A stretch of 22,318 bases of DNA from Armatimonadota bacterium (GTDB lineage: Bacteria; Armatimonadota; Zipacnadia; Zipacnadales; UBA11051), in the NCBI GenBank assembly GCA_003542955.1, contig DPJP01000244.1, positions 1-22,318 on the forward strand, written 5' to 3'. Each line of letters opens with the position of its first letter. The first letter of the stretch is position 1. Made by a program: the position numbers and the translations under genes. Below are positions 7,528 through 14,552 of this stretch, piece by piece. Below the pieces are notes generated by a model. The model worked only from the letters and a program-made list of their open reading frames with translations, did not search any database and was not told the origin of the DNA.

Positions 7528-9420
7528 TCACTGCACGTCCCATACAAGCAGGCTGGTATCCTCGCTTGCGGAGACCAGTCGCGTATCGTTGTCACAGAGC
7601 GCCAGCCCCGTCACTGCGCCGCGGTGGCCGGGGAGTTGCGACGTCTTCTCCCCCGTGGCAACATCCCAGCGGGTGATGAGGCCGTCCGAGCCACCGGCGA
7701 ACAGCGACGCGCCATCGGCAGTGACGGCAAGCGCGCTCAGCCGACCGCCCGGCTGCATCTCGACGGCCTGCTCGCCGGTCTGCAGGTTCCAGAGCAGCAT
7801 GCGCCCGTCACGCCCCACCGAGACGGCGCGCGTCGCGTCGCCCACGAACCCGACTGCCTGGACCCATCCGCGATGCCCGCGGCACGTCTGCAGCAGCTCG
7901 CCGGTCCCGAGGTCCCACAGGCGCACGGTGGTGTCGCGCCCGCCGCTGAGCAGGCGTGTGCCGTCGGTCGACACGTCGAGGGCAAGCACACCCCCGAGGT
8001 GCTCCTTCATGGTGCGGACGGGCTCGTCGCGCTCCATGTCCCAGACATGGATGCGGCCGTCGCCGGCGCCGCTGAGCAGGCTCTGCCCATCCGGCGTATA
8101 CGCGAGGCAGCGGATGTAGCCGAGGTGGCCCTTCAACTCGCGGATGAGTGTCCCGGCGGGGAGGGCGTACTCGCGGATGACGCCGTCCTTGCAGCCGGCT
8201 GCCGCCCGGCTGCCGTCGGCGGCTACAGCCAGCGCGTAGGCGCCGAGGTTGGCGCCCTCGAGGGTGACGGCACTCGCGCCGTCGAGGATGTTCCAGCCGC
8301 GCACTGTTTCATCGGTTGACCCGCTGATGACTGCCTGGTTCTTGGCCAGCACGCCCGCGGGCACCGCGGTCACGCACTCGACCGGGCCGTCATGGCGATC
8401 CCAACTCAGGCGCGACTTCCCGGTCTCGATGCTCGTCTCCGCGACGACTCCGCTGCCATAGGAGAGCACCCACTGCCCGTCCGGCGATACCCGGATGTGG
8501 GTGCAGTAGGCGTTGTGCGGGCACCAGCGCAACAACGGCTTATCAGTCTGCTGACGGTTCCAGCGGCGGATCGAGCCGTCGCGCGAGCCGGTCAGCAGCT
8601 CGTCGGGGTTGCCCGTGTAGGCCACCGCGGTGACCGCGTGGCCGTGGTGGCCGCTGAACTTACCGAGAGCCTGGTAGCCGTCAATCAGCCACTCCGTGGC
8701 GCTGTGGCGACTGCCGATCAGCACCCGCTCGCCGTCTGGTGAGAGCGCCAGGCTGCGGCGGTGAGCATAGTAGTCCTTCACCCATTCGCTGAGCAGGTCG
8801 CCGCTTTCCAGGTCGTAGTGGGCAAGGACCTCATTGGACCCGGCGCTGCCGTTGACGAAGCAGCTCTTGCCGTCGGCGCTGTAGATCGCCTCATGGAAGG
8901 AGTGCATCTTGCCGTCGATCTCGACCGTCTGCGTGCCGCCACCGAGCTCGAACTCCCTGATGCGCGGCTTGCTCGAGCGGGTCACCAGCACGCGTGTGCC
9001 GTCGGGGCTGTAGCGGGCGGCCGTGAGGGCACTCTGCCCGGTGTCGAGGCTCTGCTTCACCTCATGGGTGGCAAGGTCCCACACATGAACCAAACCGCCA
9101 CCCTCGCCAACGAGCAATGTCGCGCCGTCGGGGCCAAGGTCCAGGGAGGTGATGCTGCCCTTCGCCACCGGGTAGCTCCCCTCCATCGTGCCGGTTGCGA
9201 GGTCCCATATCTCGACGTTTCTCCCGAGCGCGACCGCGCCGCGACCGTCGGCGAGGTAGATCAGGTCCCCGATGCTTCCCGAGTAGCGCAACTTCAGCGT
9301 TCCGAGCCGCTGGATAGCGCCCTCAGGAAGCGGGTCACCGAGGGCATCCACGGCCGCGAACGCAGGCAGCGCCCACAGGAGAAGCGACGTCAGAGCAATG
9401 AGCTTGAGCGCGCGTGTCAT
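7528..9420 (-). CDS. secreted WD40-repeat protein, about 14 blades
   Basis: A 630-residue protein starting at an ATG preceded by GGAGGAGTGATCAACC. Residues 1-22 form a signal peptide (MTRALKLIALTSLLLWALPAFA). The rest is repetitive. I count about 14 units of ~40 residues, each closing with a WD-type strand: clear ones are VEIWDL, VHVWDL, RIHVWDM, TVRLWDL, MLLWNL, ITRWDV and LLVWDV, with degenerate ones in the middle. 'SPDGxxxL' and 'GHxGxV' elements recur. Fourteen blades would make two seven-bladed propellers or one double propeller. There is no kinase, protease or transmembrane domain, so it is likely a periplasmic or surface scaffold for protein or ligand binding. It sits 6 bp downstream of the beta-helix gene, so translation is probably coupled. 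WD40 proteins are not standard members of polysaccharide loci, and the role here is unknown. Confidence 0.9.
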   Translation of the reverse strand: MTRALKLIALTSLLLWALPAFAAVDALGDPLPEGAIQRLGTLKLRYSGSIGDLIYLADGRGAVALGRNVEIWDLATGTMEGSYPVAKGSITSLDLGPDGATLLVGEGGGLVHVWDLATHEVKQSLDTGQSALTAARYSPDGTRVLVTRSSKPRIREFELGGGTQTVEIDGKMHSFHEAIYSADGKSCFVNGSAGSNEVLAHYDLESGDLLSEWVKDYYAHRRSLALSPDGERVLIGSRHSATEWLIDGYQALGKFSGHHGHAVTAVAYTGNPDELLTGSRDGSIRRWNRQQTDKPLLRWCPHNAYCTHIRVSPDGQWVLSYGSGVVAETSIETGKSRLSWDRHDGPVECVTAVPAGVLAKNQAVISGSTDETVRGWNILDGASAVTLEGANLGAYALAVAADGSRAAAGCKDGVIREYALPAGTLIRELKGHLGYIRCLAYTPDGQSLLSGAGDGRIHVWDMERDEPVRTMKEHLGGVLALDVSTDGTRLLSGGRDTTVRLWDLGTGELLQTCRGHRGWVQAVGFVGDATRAVSVGRDGRMLLWNLQTGEQAVEMQPGGRLSALAVTADGASLFAGGSDGLITRWDVATGEKTSQLPGHRGAVTGLALCDNDTRLVSASEDTSLLVWDVQ

Positions 9421-9426
9421 GGTTGA

Positions 9427-10428
9427 TCACTCCTCCAGGATTCTGTCCGGACCGTAGACGTTGCGATAGACATGTGTATTGCCGCCTGTCGAGACACTCT
9501 TCTCGGCCGGGTTCGCGAACCAGTTGTGGTGTATCTCGGCGCCGTCGGAGGGCACGCCGCGGATTGCCACGTGTCGATGTGTGCCGATGAAGGTGTTGTG
9601 GTGGATGTGCATCCAGTCGCCGGCGATATCGGTCGCGTCGCCGCGATCGCGCCCGCCGTGCATGTCGAAGTGGTGGCTCGTGGCGTTCTCGAGCACCAGG
9701 TTCCAGGCGGCCTCGTAGCCAGAGCCGGGGCTGCCGCTCGAGGCGATATGGTGTCGGCAGTAGTCAAACTTGTTGGCGATGATGTGCGCGTCGGAGGAAC
9801 TCGTCGAGACGCCGTAGCCCAGTCCGCCCATCTGGTTGTGGTGGATGTAGTTGTGATGGACCTGCGCGTTGACGGCGTCGGGGCCCAACCCGATTGCGGA
9901 GGAGTTGAAGTTGAACACCTCGCAGTTGTCGATCTCAAAGCCCCAGTGCCCGACGCCGATGAAACTCGAGCTGGTGGCAACGCGTCCGGTGCCGCCCTCG
10001 GCGCCCTCGAAGCGCAACCCGGTCAGTCGCACACTCTCGCCGCCGGTCGAGAGCATCCGCCCCGACTTGCGGTAGGCGATCAGCCCGCCGGGGGAGCCGT
10101 TGAGCCCCCGACAGCCCGCCAGTGTTACTCCCGCGGGGATGCCCAGCGTTGGGTGTGGCGTCAGGTCGATCTCGATCTCTCCGGGTACGCAAATGATCTG
10201 CCCCGGCTGCGCCTGCTTGAGCGCGGCGATCAACTCATCCGCGGTGGTGACGATGAAGTCACCCGTCGTGAAGATCGGCGTGTAGCCTTCCCCGCCGCCG
10301 ATGGGGTTGCCGGTCGGGTTGGCTTCACAGCCGAAGGTCTCTTCGGCCTCCTGCGCCTGCGGGCCGCAGACAAGACAGGCGGCGAACAGCAACACCGCAA
10401 AGACACCCGACACATGGAACCTGCCCAT
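9427..10428 (-). CDS. secreted right-handed beta-helix protein, pectate-lyase-like
   Basis: A 333-residue protein. I choose the ATG at 10428 because AGGTG lies 6 nt upstream; a GTG at 10437 would sit on that ribosome site. The N-terminus (MGRFHVSGVFAVLLFAACLVCG) is a signal peptide. 'TADELIAALKQAQPGQIICVPGEIEIDL' (shown in part: TADELIAAL, GQIICVPGEI) is the usual opening of parallel beta-helix proteins, and 'IPAGVTLAGCRG' is an early coil. Later coils repeat 'xVHHNYIHHN', 'HIIANKFDYC', 'MHIHHNTFIG' and 'EIHHNWFANP', rich in Asn-His as in PL1/PL9-type pectate lyases and related epimerases. I cannot see a complete PL1 active site, so lyase activity is not established. It is the first gene of the minus-strand cluster and probably acts on a polysaccharide in the periplasm or outside the cell. 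Confidence 0.8.
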   Translation of the reverse strand: MGRFHVSGVFAVLLFAACLVCGPQAQEAEETFGCEANPTGNPIGGGEGYTPIFTTGDFIVTTADELIAALKQAQPGQIICVPGEIEIDLTPHPTLGIPAGVTLAGCRGLNGSPGGLIAYRKSGRMLSTGGESVRLTGLRFEGAEGGTGRVATSSSFIGVGHWGFEIDNCEVFNFNSSAIGLGPDAVNAQVHHNYIHHNQMGGLGYGVSTSSSDAHIIANKFDYCRHHIASSGSPGSGYEAAWNLVLENATSHHFDMHGGRDRGDATDIAGDWMHIHHNTFIGTHRHVAIRGVPSDGAEIHHNWFANPAEKSVSTGGNTHVYRNVYGPDRILEE

Positions 10429-10690
10429 GGTGGTCACCTGCTTTCATGATGAAGTCTCGGGCTCTGCAGGTCGGAGCCCGGTGCGATTGCTCGACGCGAA
10501 CTCGATAGGGTATTTCCCCGGTGAGGGCAGGCAGACCTGTCTTGGTGAGGATCGGGCAGTGTGCTCTCCCAACAGGGGGCCGCCGGGAGGAGGAGGCCGG
10601 GCGCCGTCCGTGGAAGCACGCCGGGTCGGCGACGGCCCCTCTGCGGGCCTGATGCCGGGTGTCTCCACCGCGTGAAGGAGGGCTGTGGCG
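10429..10690. promoter_or_regulatory. divergent intergenic region between the glycan operon and the beta-helix/propeller gene
   Basis: This 262-bp gap lies between divergently transcribed genes, so it should hold the promoters of both, but I find no -35/-10 pair good enough to name. A 7-bp perfect inverted repeat, CGGGCTC at 10458-10464 and GAGCCCG at 10474-10480, lies 30-52 bp upstream of the minus-strand start, where an operator or leader hairpin could act. The plus-strand gene has its ribosome site (AAGGAGGG) at 10675-10682. No small gene is supported here. Confidence 0.45.
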
Positions 10691-12592
10691 ATGTCCACGG
10701 GCGCAGTCGAGGGGAACGCACGCACGCTCTACGTGTCGAAGCTCGGTGACGGGTCGGATGGGCTGACGTGGGCGACGGCCTTCCGGAGCATCCAGGATGC
10801 CCTCTCCGCGGTCCCGGACGCCGAGGGCGGCCGGCGCGTCGTCGTGCGCCCGGACACCTACTTCGAGGCGAACTTGTTCCCCGCGCACAGGGGGGCAGCC
10901 GGGGCCTACAACGAGCTGATCGGTGACGTGGACGGCCGGTACGGCTCGGGGAGGACGGGCCGAGTAGTCATCGACAGCGGCGACTCGGCGCAGCAGGGCT
11001 TCAAGAGCTACGACTGGTGGGGACCGATCCGCGCGTATGACCACGGCTGGTCGCCCCAGCACACCGAGCCGACCTTCTCGGCCATCGGATGGGATCGCTG
11101 GGCATTCCGTAACCTGTATGTCACGGGCGGGGACGGCGGGCTGTTCTTCGACGGCACGGATCACGTAGAGCCCTTCAGCGTACTCGTCGAGGACTGCGTC
11201 TCGATTGGTCGGGCTTTCGGCGGCGGGGTCGCGAGCGTGCTCTCGCGGCCGGAGGAGCCGATCACCTTCCGGCGCTGCAAGCTGTGGGCACTGGACTGGT
11301 GGGGTGACACCGCGGCGGCCTACCTCCGCGTCGAGAACGAGACCATGCCGTCGGAGCCAGACGTGCTGCTCGAGGATTGCACGATGGTCAGCCCCGTGTG
11401 CGCTCTGAAGGCCGGCAACTACGGCTTCCACACCTTCACACGCGTGCACGTCAACCGCTGCGTGCTCATCGCGCTGAACTTCTCCCAACCCCACGGGACA
11501 CCCAGTCCCGGGATCATCCAGAGCGTCCAGGAGGGCAAGCTGCTGCACGTAGACCTGCAGGACAGCACGCTGATGGGTTACCAAGTGTTCGGGGTGTTGG
11601 TTGATACAGAGACCAGCCACGACATCGGCTATAGCACGAAGGGCGACGTGCGCGCCTACGTGCAGTTCCAGCAGGGGGTCCCCACCGGAATGCACCGGCT
11701 TGGGGGCTGGCCGGTCGAGGCCTTCGAGGCCGTGGCGCTCCCATGCCCCGCGAGCCCATCGCGCTACGTCAGCCGCGAACTGGTCATGCGCGACATGTGC
11801 GAGGTGACGCCCTTCATCTGGCGGGAGCGGCTGTGCCTGCTCGAATGCCATCGGCCCGCGAGCGGCGGCGCTATCAGCGAGCACTACCTGGCGCTGACCG
11901 ACGCCGACACCGGCGAGGAGTTCGCACGGCTCGCGGAGGGCTATGGCCTTGCCTGCACCCTGGTCGAGGGTGAGACGATCCATGTCTTCGCTTCCCGCTG
12001 GGAAGACGGCACCTGGCGCGATGTCACAGTGTTCAGATCGGAGAACCTGACGGACTGGCGCCAGGAGGTCGTCATCCGGGGTGAGAGCGAGGGCCTCTTC
12101 AACACGTCGGTCTGCAAGGGGCCCGACGGCTTCGTGATGGCCTATGAGTCGAATGACGCGACCTACCCGCCCTTCACCATCAAGCTGGCGACGTCGGCCG
12201 ACCTTGAGAGCTGGGAGAAACTGCCGGAGGGCACCTTCGGCATCGACCGCTACGCGGCGTGCCCGTGCATCCGCTACGCCGAGGGCTACTACTACCTCAT
12301 GTACCTGGAGCACCGCGCTCCACGCCACTACTTCGAGACGTACATCGCACGCAGCAGCGACCTGCTCCACTGGGAGTGGAGCACCGCCAACCCGATCCTA
12401 TCGCCCGAAGGCCTGGATGAGGGGATCAACGCTTCCGACCCCGACATCGTGGAGTGGCGTGGGGAGACGATCTTGTACTTCTGTGTGGGGGATCAACTGA
12501 CCTGGGCGAATGTCAAACGCGTGACCTGGCCCGGACCGCTGACGGAGTTCCTGCAGTCGTGGTTCACCGAGCCCGGAGTCCCAACGCGATAG
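10691..12592 (+). CDS. beta-helix plus GH43-type beta-propeller fusion protein, no signal peptide
   Basis: A 633-residue protein. The ATG at 10691 is favoured because GGAGG (10677-10681) is 9 nt upstream; a GTG at 10685 is too close to it. There is no signal peptide, unlike every neighbour. Residues ~12-320 resemble a parallel beta-helix, opening 'LYVSKLGDGSDGLTWATAF' followed by 'SIQDAL' (the start of DUF1565-like helices) and continuing with coils such as 'FRNLYVTGG', 'VLVEDCVSIG', 'ITFRRCKLW' and 'VLLEDCTMV'. Residues ~360-630 resemble a five-bladed propeller of the GH43/GH32/GH130 type: 'VTVFRSENLTDW', 'IKLATSADLESWEKL', 'IARSSDLLHWEW', 'NPILSP', 'ASDPDIVEWRGETILYF'. Catalytic acids cannot be assigned with confidence. 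It may process oligosaccharides produced by the secreted enzymes encoded divergently. The frame is intact and the lack of export signal is clear from the sequence. Confidence 0.8.
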   Translation: MSTGAVEGNARTLYVSKLGDGSDGLTWATAFRSIQDALSAVPDAEGGRRVVVRPDTYFEANLFPAHRGAAGAYNELIGDVDGRYGSGRTGRVVIDSGDSAQQGFKSYDWWGPIRAYDHGWSPQHTEPTFSAIGWDRWAFRNLYVTGGDGGLFFDGTDHVEPFSVLVEDCVSIGRAFGGGVASVLSRPEEPITFRRCKLWALDWWGDTAAAYLRVENETMPSEPDVLLEDCTMVSPVCALKAGNYGFHTFTRVHVNRCVLIALNFSQPHGTPSPGIIQSVQEGKLLHVDLQDSTLMGYQVFGVLVDTETSHDIGYSTKGDVRAYVQFQQGVPTGMHRLGGWPVEAFEAVALPCPASPSRYVSRELVMRDMCEVTPFIWRERLCLLECHRPASGGAISEHYLALTDADTGEEFARLAEGYGLACTLVEGETIHVFASRWEDGTWRDVTVFRSENLTDWRQEVVIRGESEGLFNTSVCKGPDGFVMAYESNDATYPPFTIKLATSADLESWEKLPEGTFGIDRYAACPCIRYAEGYYYLMYLEHRAPRHYFETYIARSSDLLHWEWSTANPILSPEGLDEGINASDPDIVEWRGETILYFCVGDQLTWANVKRVTWPGPLTEFLQSWFTEPGVPTR

Positions 12593-12616
12593 AGGTATCA
12601 GGGGGCGGCGACGGCC

Positions 12617-12802
12617 GGGGTCACGTCCCGGATCTTGGTTCCGCTGAGAAACCGTCGTTCGCGTTCGGAGACCAAGGCAACGAAGCCGGGGTCACATATT
12701 TGATGTACAGCCGCCAGGATATCTTTCAGAACAGAACACGTGAAATTGGCGGGTGTAGATCGAAGATATGACCCCATCCGTCAAGATCCACGACATTACC
12801 CC
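12617..12802. repeat. nested imperfect palindrome, REP/MITE-like element
   Basis: Four GGGGT-headed arms are arranged two facing in and two facing out. The outer pair is 12617-12637 against 12782-12802 (17 of 21 positions match in inverted orientation, including an uninterrupted GGATCTTG/CAAGATCC). The inner pair is 12688-12712 against 12751-12775 (about 19 of 25 match, starting GGGGTCA). GCCGGGGTCAC also occurs twice in direct orientation (12614-12624 and 12685-12695). The arms resemble the GGGGTCA-headed sequences around REP-associated tyrosine transposases, but that is recalled similarity. No transposase frame lies inside. The element fills the gap between convergent genes and ends at the stop codon of the frame at 12802, so a bidirectional terminator role is also possible. 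Confidence 0.6.
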
Positions 12803-13419
12803 TACCTCCGGACCGTCACCATCCGGAGGGCGCTGGTGCGGGTGCCGTCCTCGGCCGCGGCGGTGATCGAGCAGAGGTAGCTGCCCGACGGCACGCGCGC
12901 TCCGGCAATGTTGCATTCGCTCCAGGTCGCCGTGTTCAGACCTGATGCTGAGAGGCCGCACGGGATGCGGCCGACCAGCCGCCCCGCGATGTTGCGGACC
13001 TCAATGGTGACCTCGGCATCCGCAGACAGCGTGTAGCCGATGGTCGTCACTCCCCCGGCCGACTGCGCGACCACCGACGCCACGGTGACTGCTGATGGGC
13101 CACGGGGACCAATGCGCAACTCGAACTCGCGCTCTCCCCCACCCGCATACTCGTAGCTTCTGCAAGCCCGCAGGTTGAACATGGCGCCCGTCCGCAGATC
13201 GTGCAGGTAAACGGCGTGGGTGGCGGGCACTGCGCTCAGGTCCGGGAGGCTCAGGCGGACGGGGGCGCCGTCGGGCGCGGTGACCGAGAACTCCCAGGTG
13301 CAGTCCCCCGCCGACAGCGGGCGGATGAACCCTCCCCGGCGCAGCAGTTTGTCCGAGGGAATGACGGCGTCTGATGGGGCCTCCCGCAGTGTGGGAATGT
13401 AGAAATCCTTGATGCGCAC
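12802..13419 (-). CDS. chimeric frame: ProS N-terminus joined to the C-terminal tail of a secreted protein
   Basis: A 205-residue frame starting at GTG, with AAGGTAG 7 nt upstream and an in-frame stop just before. Residues 1-38 read as the N-terminus of bacterial prolyl-tRNA synthetase: M-R-x6-TLRE-x-P-S-DA, then S-D-K-LL-x-R-G-G-FIR-x-L-S-A-G, close to the Escherichia coli ProS opening as I recall it. After ~residue 38 the ProS sequence stops. The rest ('LSLPDLSAVP', 'YLHDLRTGAMFNLR', then an FlgD-like Ig domain with 'TIGYTLSADAEVTIEV', 'GRLVGRI', 'VPSGSYLCSI') looks like the end of a large exported protein. It has no signal peptide and none of the ProS catalytic motifs. proS often follows ispG, and this frame begins 34 bp after ispG. 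The product is therefore most likely non-functional: a rearrangement relic or an assembly chimera. The frame itself is certain; its expression is not. Confidence 0.75.
   Translation of the reverse strand: MRIKDFYIPTLREAPSDAVIPSDKLLRRGGFIRPLSAGDCTWEFSVTAPDGAPVRLSLPDLSAVPATHAVYLHDLRTGAMFNLRACRSYEYAGGGEREFELRIGPRGPSAVTVASVVAQSAGGVTTIGYTLSADAEVTIEVRNIAGRLVGRIPCGLSASGLNTATWSECNIAGARVPSGSYLCSITAAAEDGTRTSALRMVTVRR
13296..13308. other. probable rearrangement or assembly junction
   Basis: On the minus strand the ProS-like reading ends at Ala37-Gly38 and the secreted-protein tail begins by residues 39-42, placing the join at about 13296-13308 in a G-rich run (GCGGGGGACTGC). No insertion-sequence end or target duplication is visible exactly at the join. 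The exact base is uncertain because 'TW' at residues 41-42 could belong to either side. Confidence 0.55.
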
Positions 13420-13453
13420 TCGTCCACTACCTTTCCATACTCAGCCCGTGGGC

Positions 13454-14536
13454 TTACTCTGTCTCGAGACCGGCCTCACACACCTGCTCTATCAACGCGC
13501 CGAGCGCCGCGAGCGCATCGGCGACACCCACTGTCTTCACGACCTCGCCACGCCTGAACAGCGCGACGCGCCCACGTCCCGCGGCGATGCCGACGTCGGC
13601 CTCCTTCGCCTCGCCCGGACCGTTGACCTCGCAGCCCATCACCGCCACCGTTACCGGAGCAGTAATCCCCTCCAGCAGCGTCTGCACCTGCGTAGCGAGT
13701 GCGTGGAGGTCCACATGGCAGCGCCCGCAGGTGGGGCATGATACCAGGCGCGGACCCGACGCCAGCCCCAGTGCAAGCAGAATGTCGCGCCCTGTCCGCA
13801 CTTCCTGCACGAGATCGCCCGTAAGCGAAACACGAACGGTGTCGCCGATGCCGGCGGCAAGCATCAGGCCCAGGCCGACGGAGGAATGAACGATCCCGCT
13901 CCGTCCGATGCCTGCCTCTGTGATGCCCAGGTGCAGTGGGAGGTCCGATTGCGCGGCGAAAGCGCGGTTCGCCTCCAGCGTGGTGAGCACATCGGACGCC
14001 TTGATCGACACGACGATGTCCTCGAGCCCCATATCGCGTACGCGGTCGACGTTGTACAGGGCGCTCTCGGCCAGGGCTGCGGGTGTTGGGTGGCCGTGGC
14101 GCTCCAGCACGCTCTTCTCGAGCGACCCGGCATTGACGCCGACCCGGATTGGTATCCCGCGGTCAAGTGCGGCTTCTACGACAGGCCGCAGGCGGGTATC
14201 GTCACCGATGTTGCCGGGATTGATACGCAGCTTGTGGGCCCCGGCCCCGGCGGCGGCCACGGCCAGGCGGTAGTCGAAGTGAACGTCGGCGACAACGGGC
14301 ACACCGGCGTCGGCGACGACCTCCCGGAGAGCATCCGCCGCAGCCATATCGGGTATCGCCACACGGACGATGTCGGCCCCGGCGGCTCTGGCGTCATGGA
14401 CCTGGGCCAGCGTGGCCGCAACATCGGCGGTCGGTGTGTTCGTCATTGTCTGAATCCTGATCGGGGCTTCGCCACCAATCGTGACATCGCCGACACGGAC
14501 CTGCCGCGTTGCTCTGCGCTCGAATGCTCCCGGCAT
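13454..14536 (-). CDS. ispG: 4-hydroxy-3-methylbut-2-enyl diphosphate synthase (flavodoxin/ferredoxin)
   Basis: A 360-residue cytoplasmic enzyme converting 2-C-methyl-D-erythritol 2,4-cyclodiphosphate to HMBPP in the MEP isoprenoid pathway. Diagnostic stretches are present in order: 'RRATRQVRVGDVTIGG', 'IQTMTNTPTADV', 'VVADVHFDYRLA', 'KLRINPGNIGDD', 'IRVGVNAGSLEKSVL', 'HLGITEAGIG', 'GIGDTVRVSLTGD'. The C-terminal [4Fe-4S] ligands are C267 and C270 in 'SCPTCGRC' and C302 in 'MGCEVNGPGE', with E309 as the fourth ligand. The ATG at 14536 follows AGGCGG at 7 nt and fits the family start. An ATG at 14566 would overlap the end of rseP by 14 nt and lacks a ribosome site. It lies directly after rseP in the dxr-rseP-ispG block and is probably cotranscribed. 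Confidence 0.97.
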   Translation of the reverse strand: MPGAFERRATRQVRVGDVTIGGEAPIRIQTMTNTPTADVAATLAQVHDARAAGADIVRVAIPDMAAADALREVVADAGVPVVADVHFDYRLAVAAAGAGAHKLRINPGNIGDDTRLRPVVEAALDRGIPIRVGVNAGSLEKSVLERHGHPTPAALAESALYNVDRVRDMGLEDIVVSIKASDVLTTLEANRAFAAQSDLPLHLGITEAGIGRSGIVHSSVGLGLMLAAGIGDTVRVSLTGDLVQEVRTGRDILLALGLASGPRLVSCPTCGRCHVDLHALATQVQTLLEGITAPVTVAVMGCEVNGPGEAKEADVGIAAGRGRVALFRRGEVVKTVGVADALAALGALIEQVCEAGLETE

Positions 14537-14552
14537 TAGTGGGCCGCCTGCA

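Noticed and set aside
10685..10690. GTG start giving two extra residues for the beta-helix/propeller protein
   Set aside because: The GGAGG at 10677-10681 leaves only about 3 nt to the GTG but 9 nt to the ATG at 10691.
10325..12370. A 681-codon minus-strand open frame
   Set aside because: Antisense to the beta-helix/propeller gene, whose plus-strand product has clear domain motifs and a good ribosome site.
12692..12961. Short minus-strand frame spanning the palindrome
   Set aside because: It overlaps the repeat and the chimeric frame out of phase and has no ribosome site or family features.
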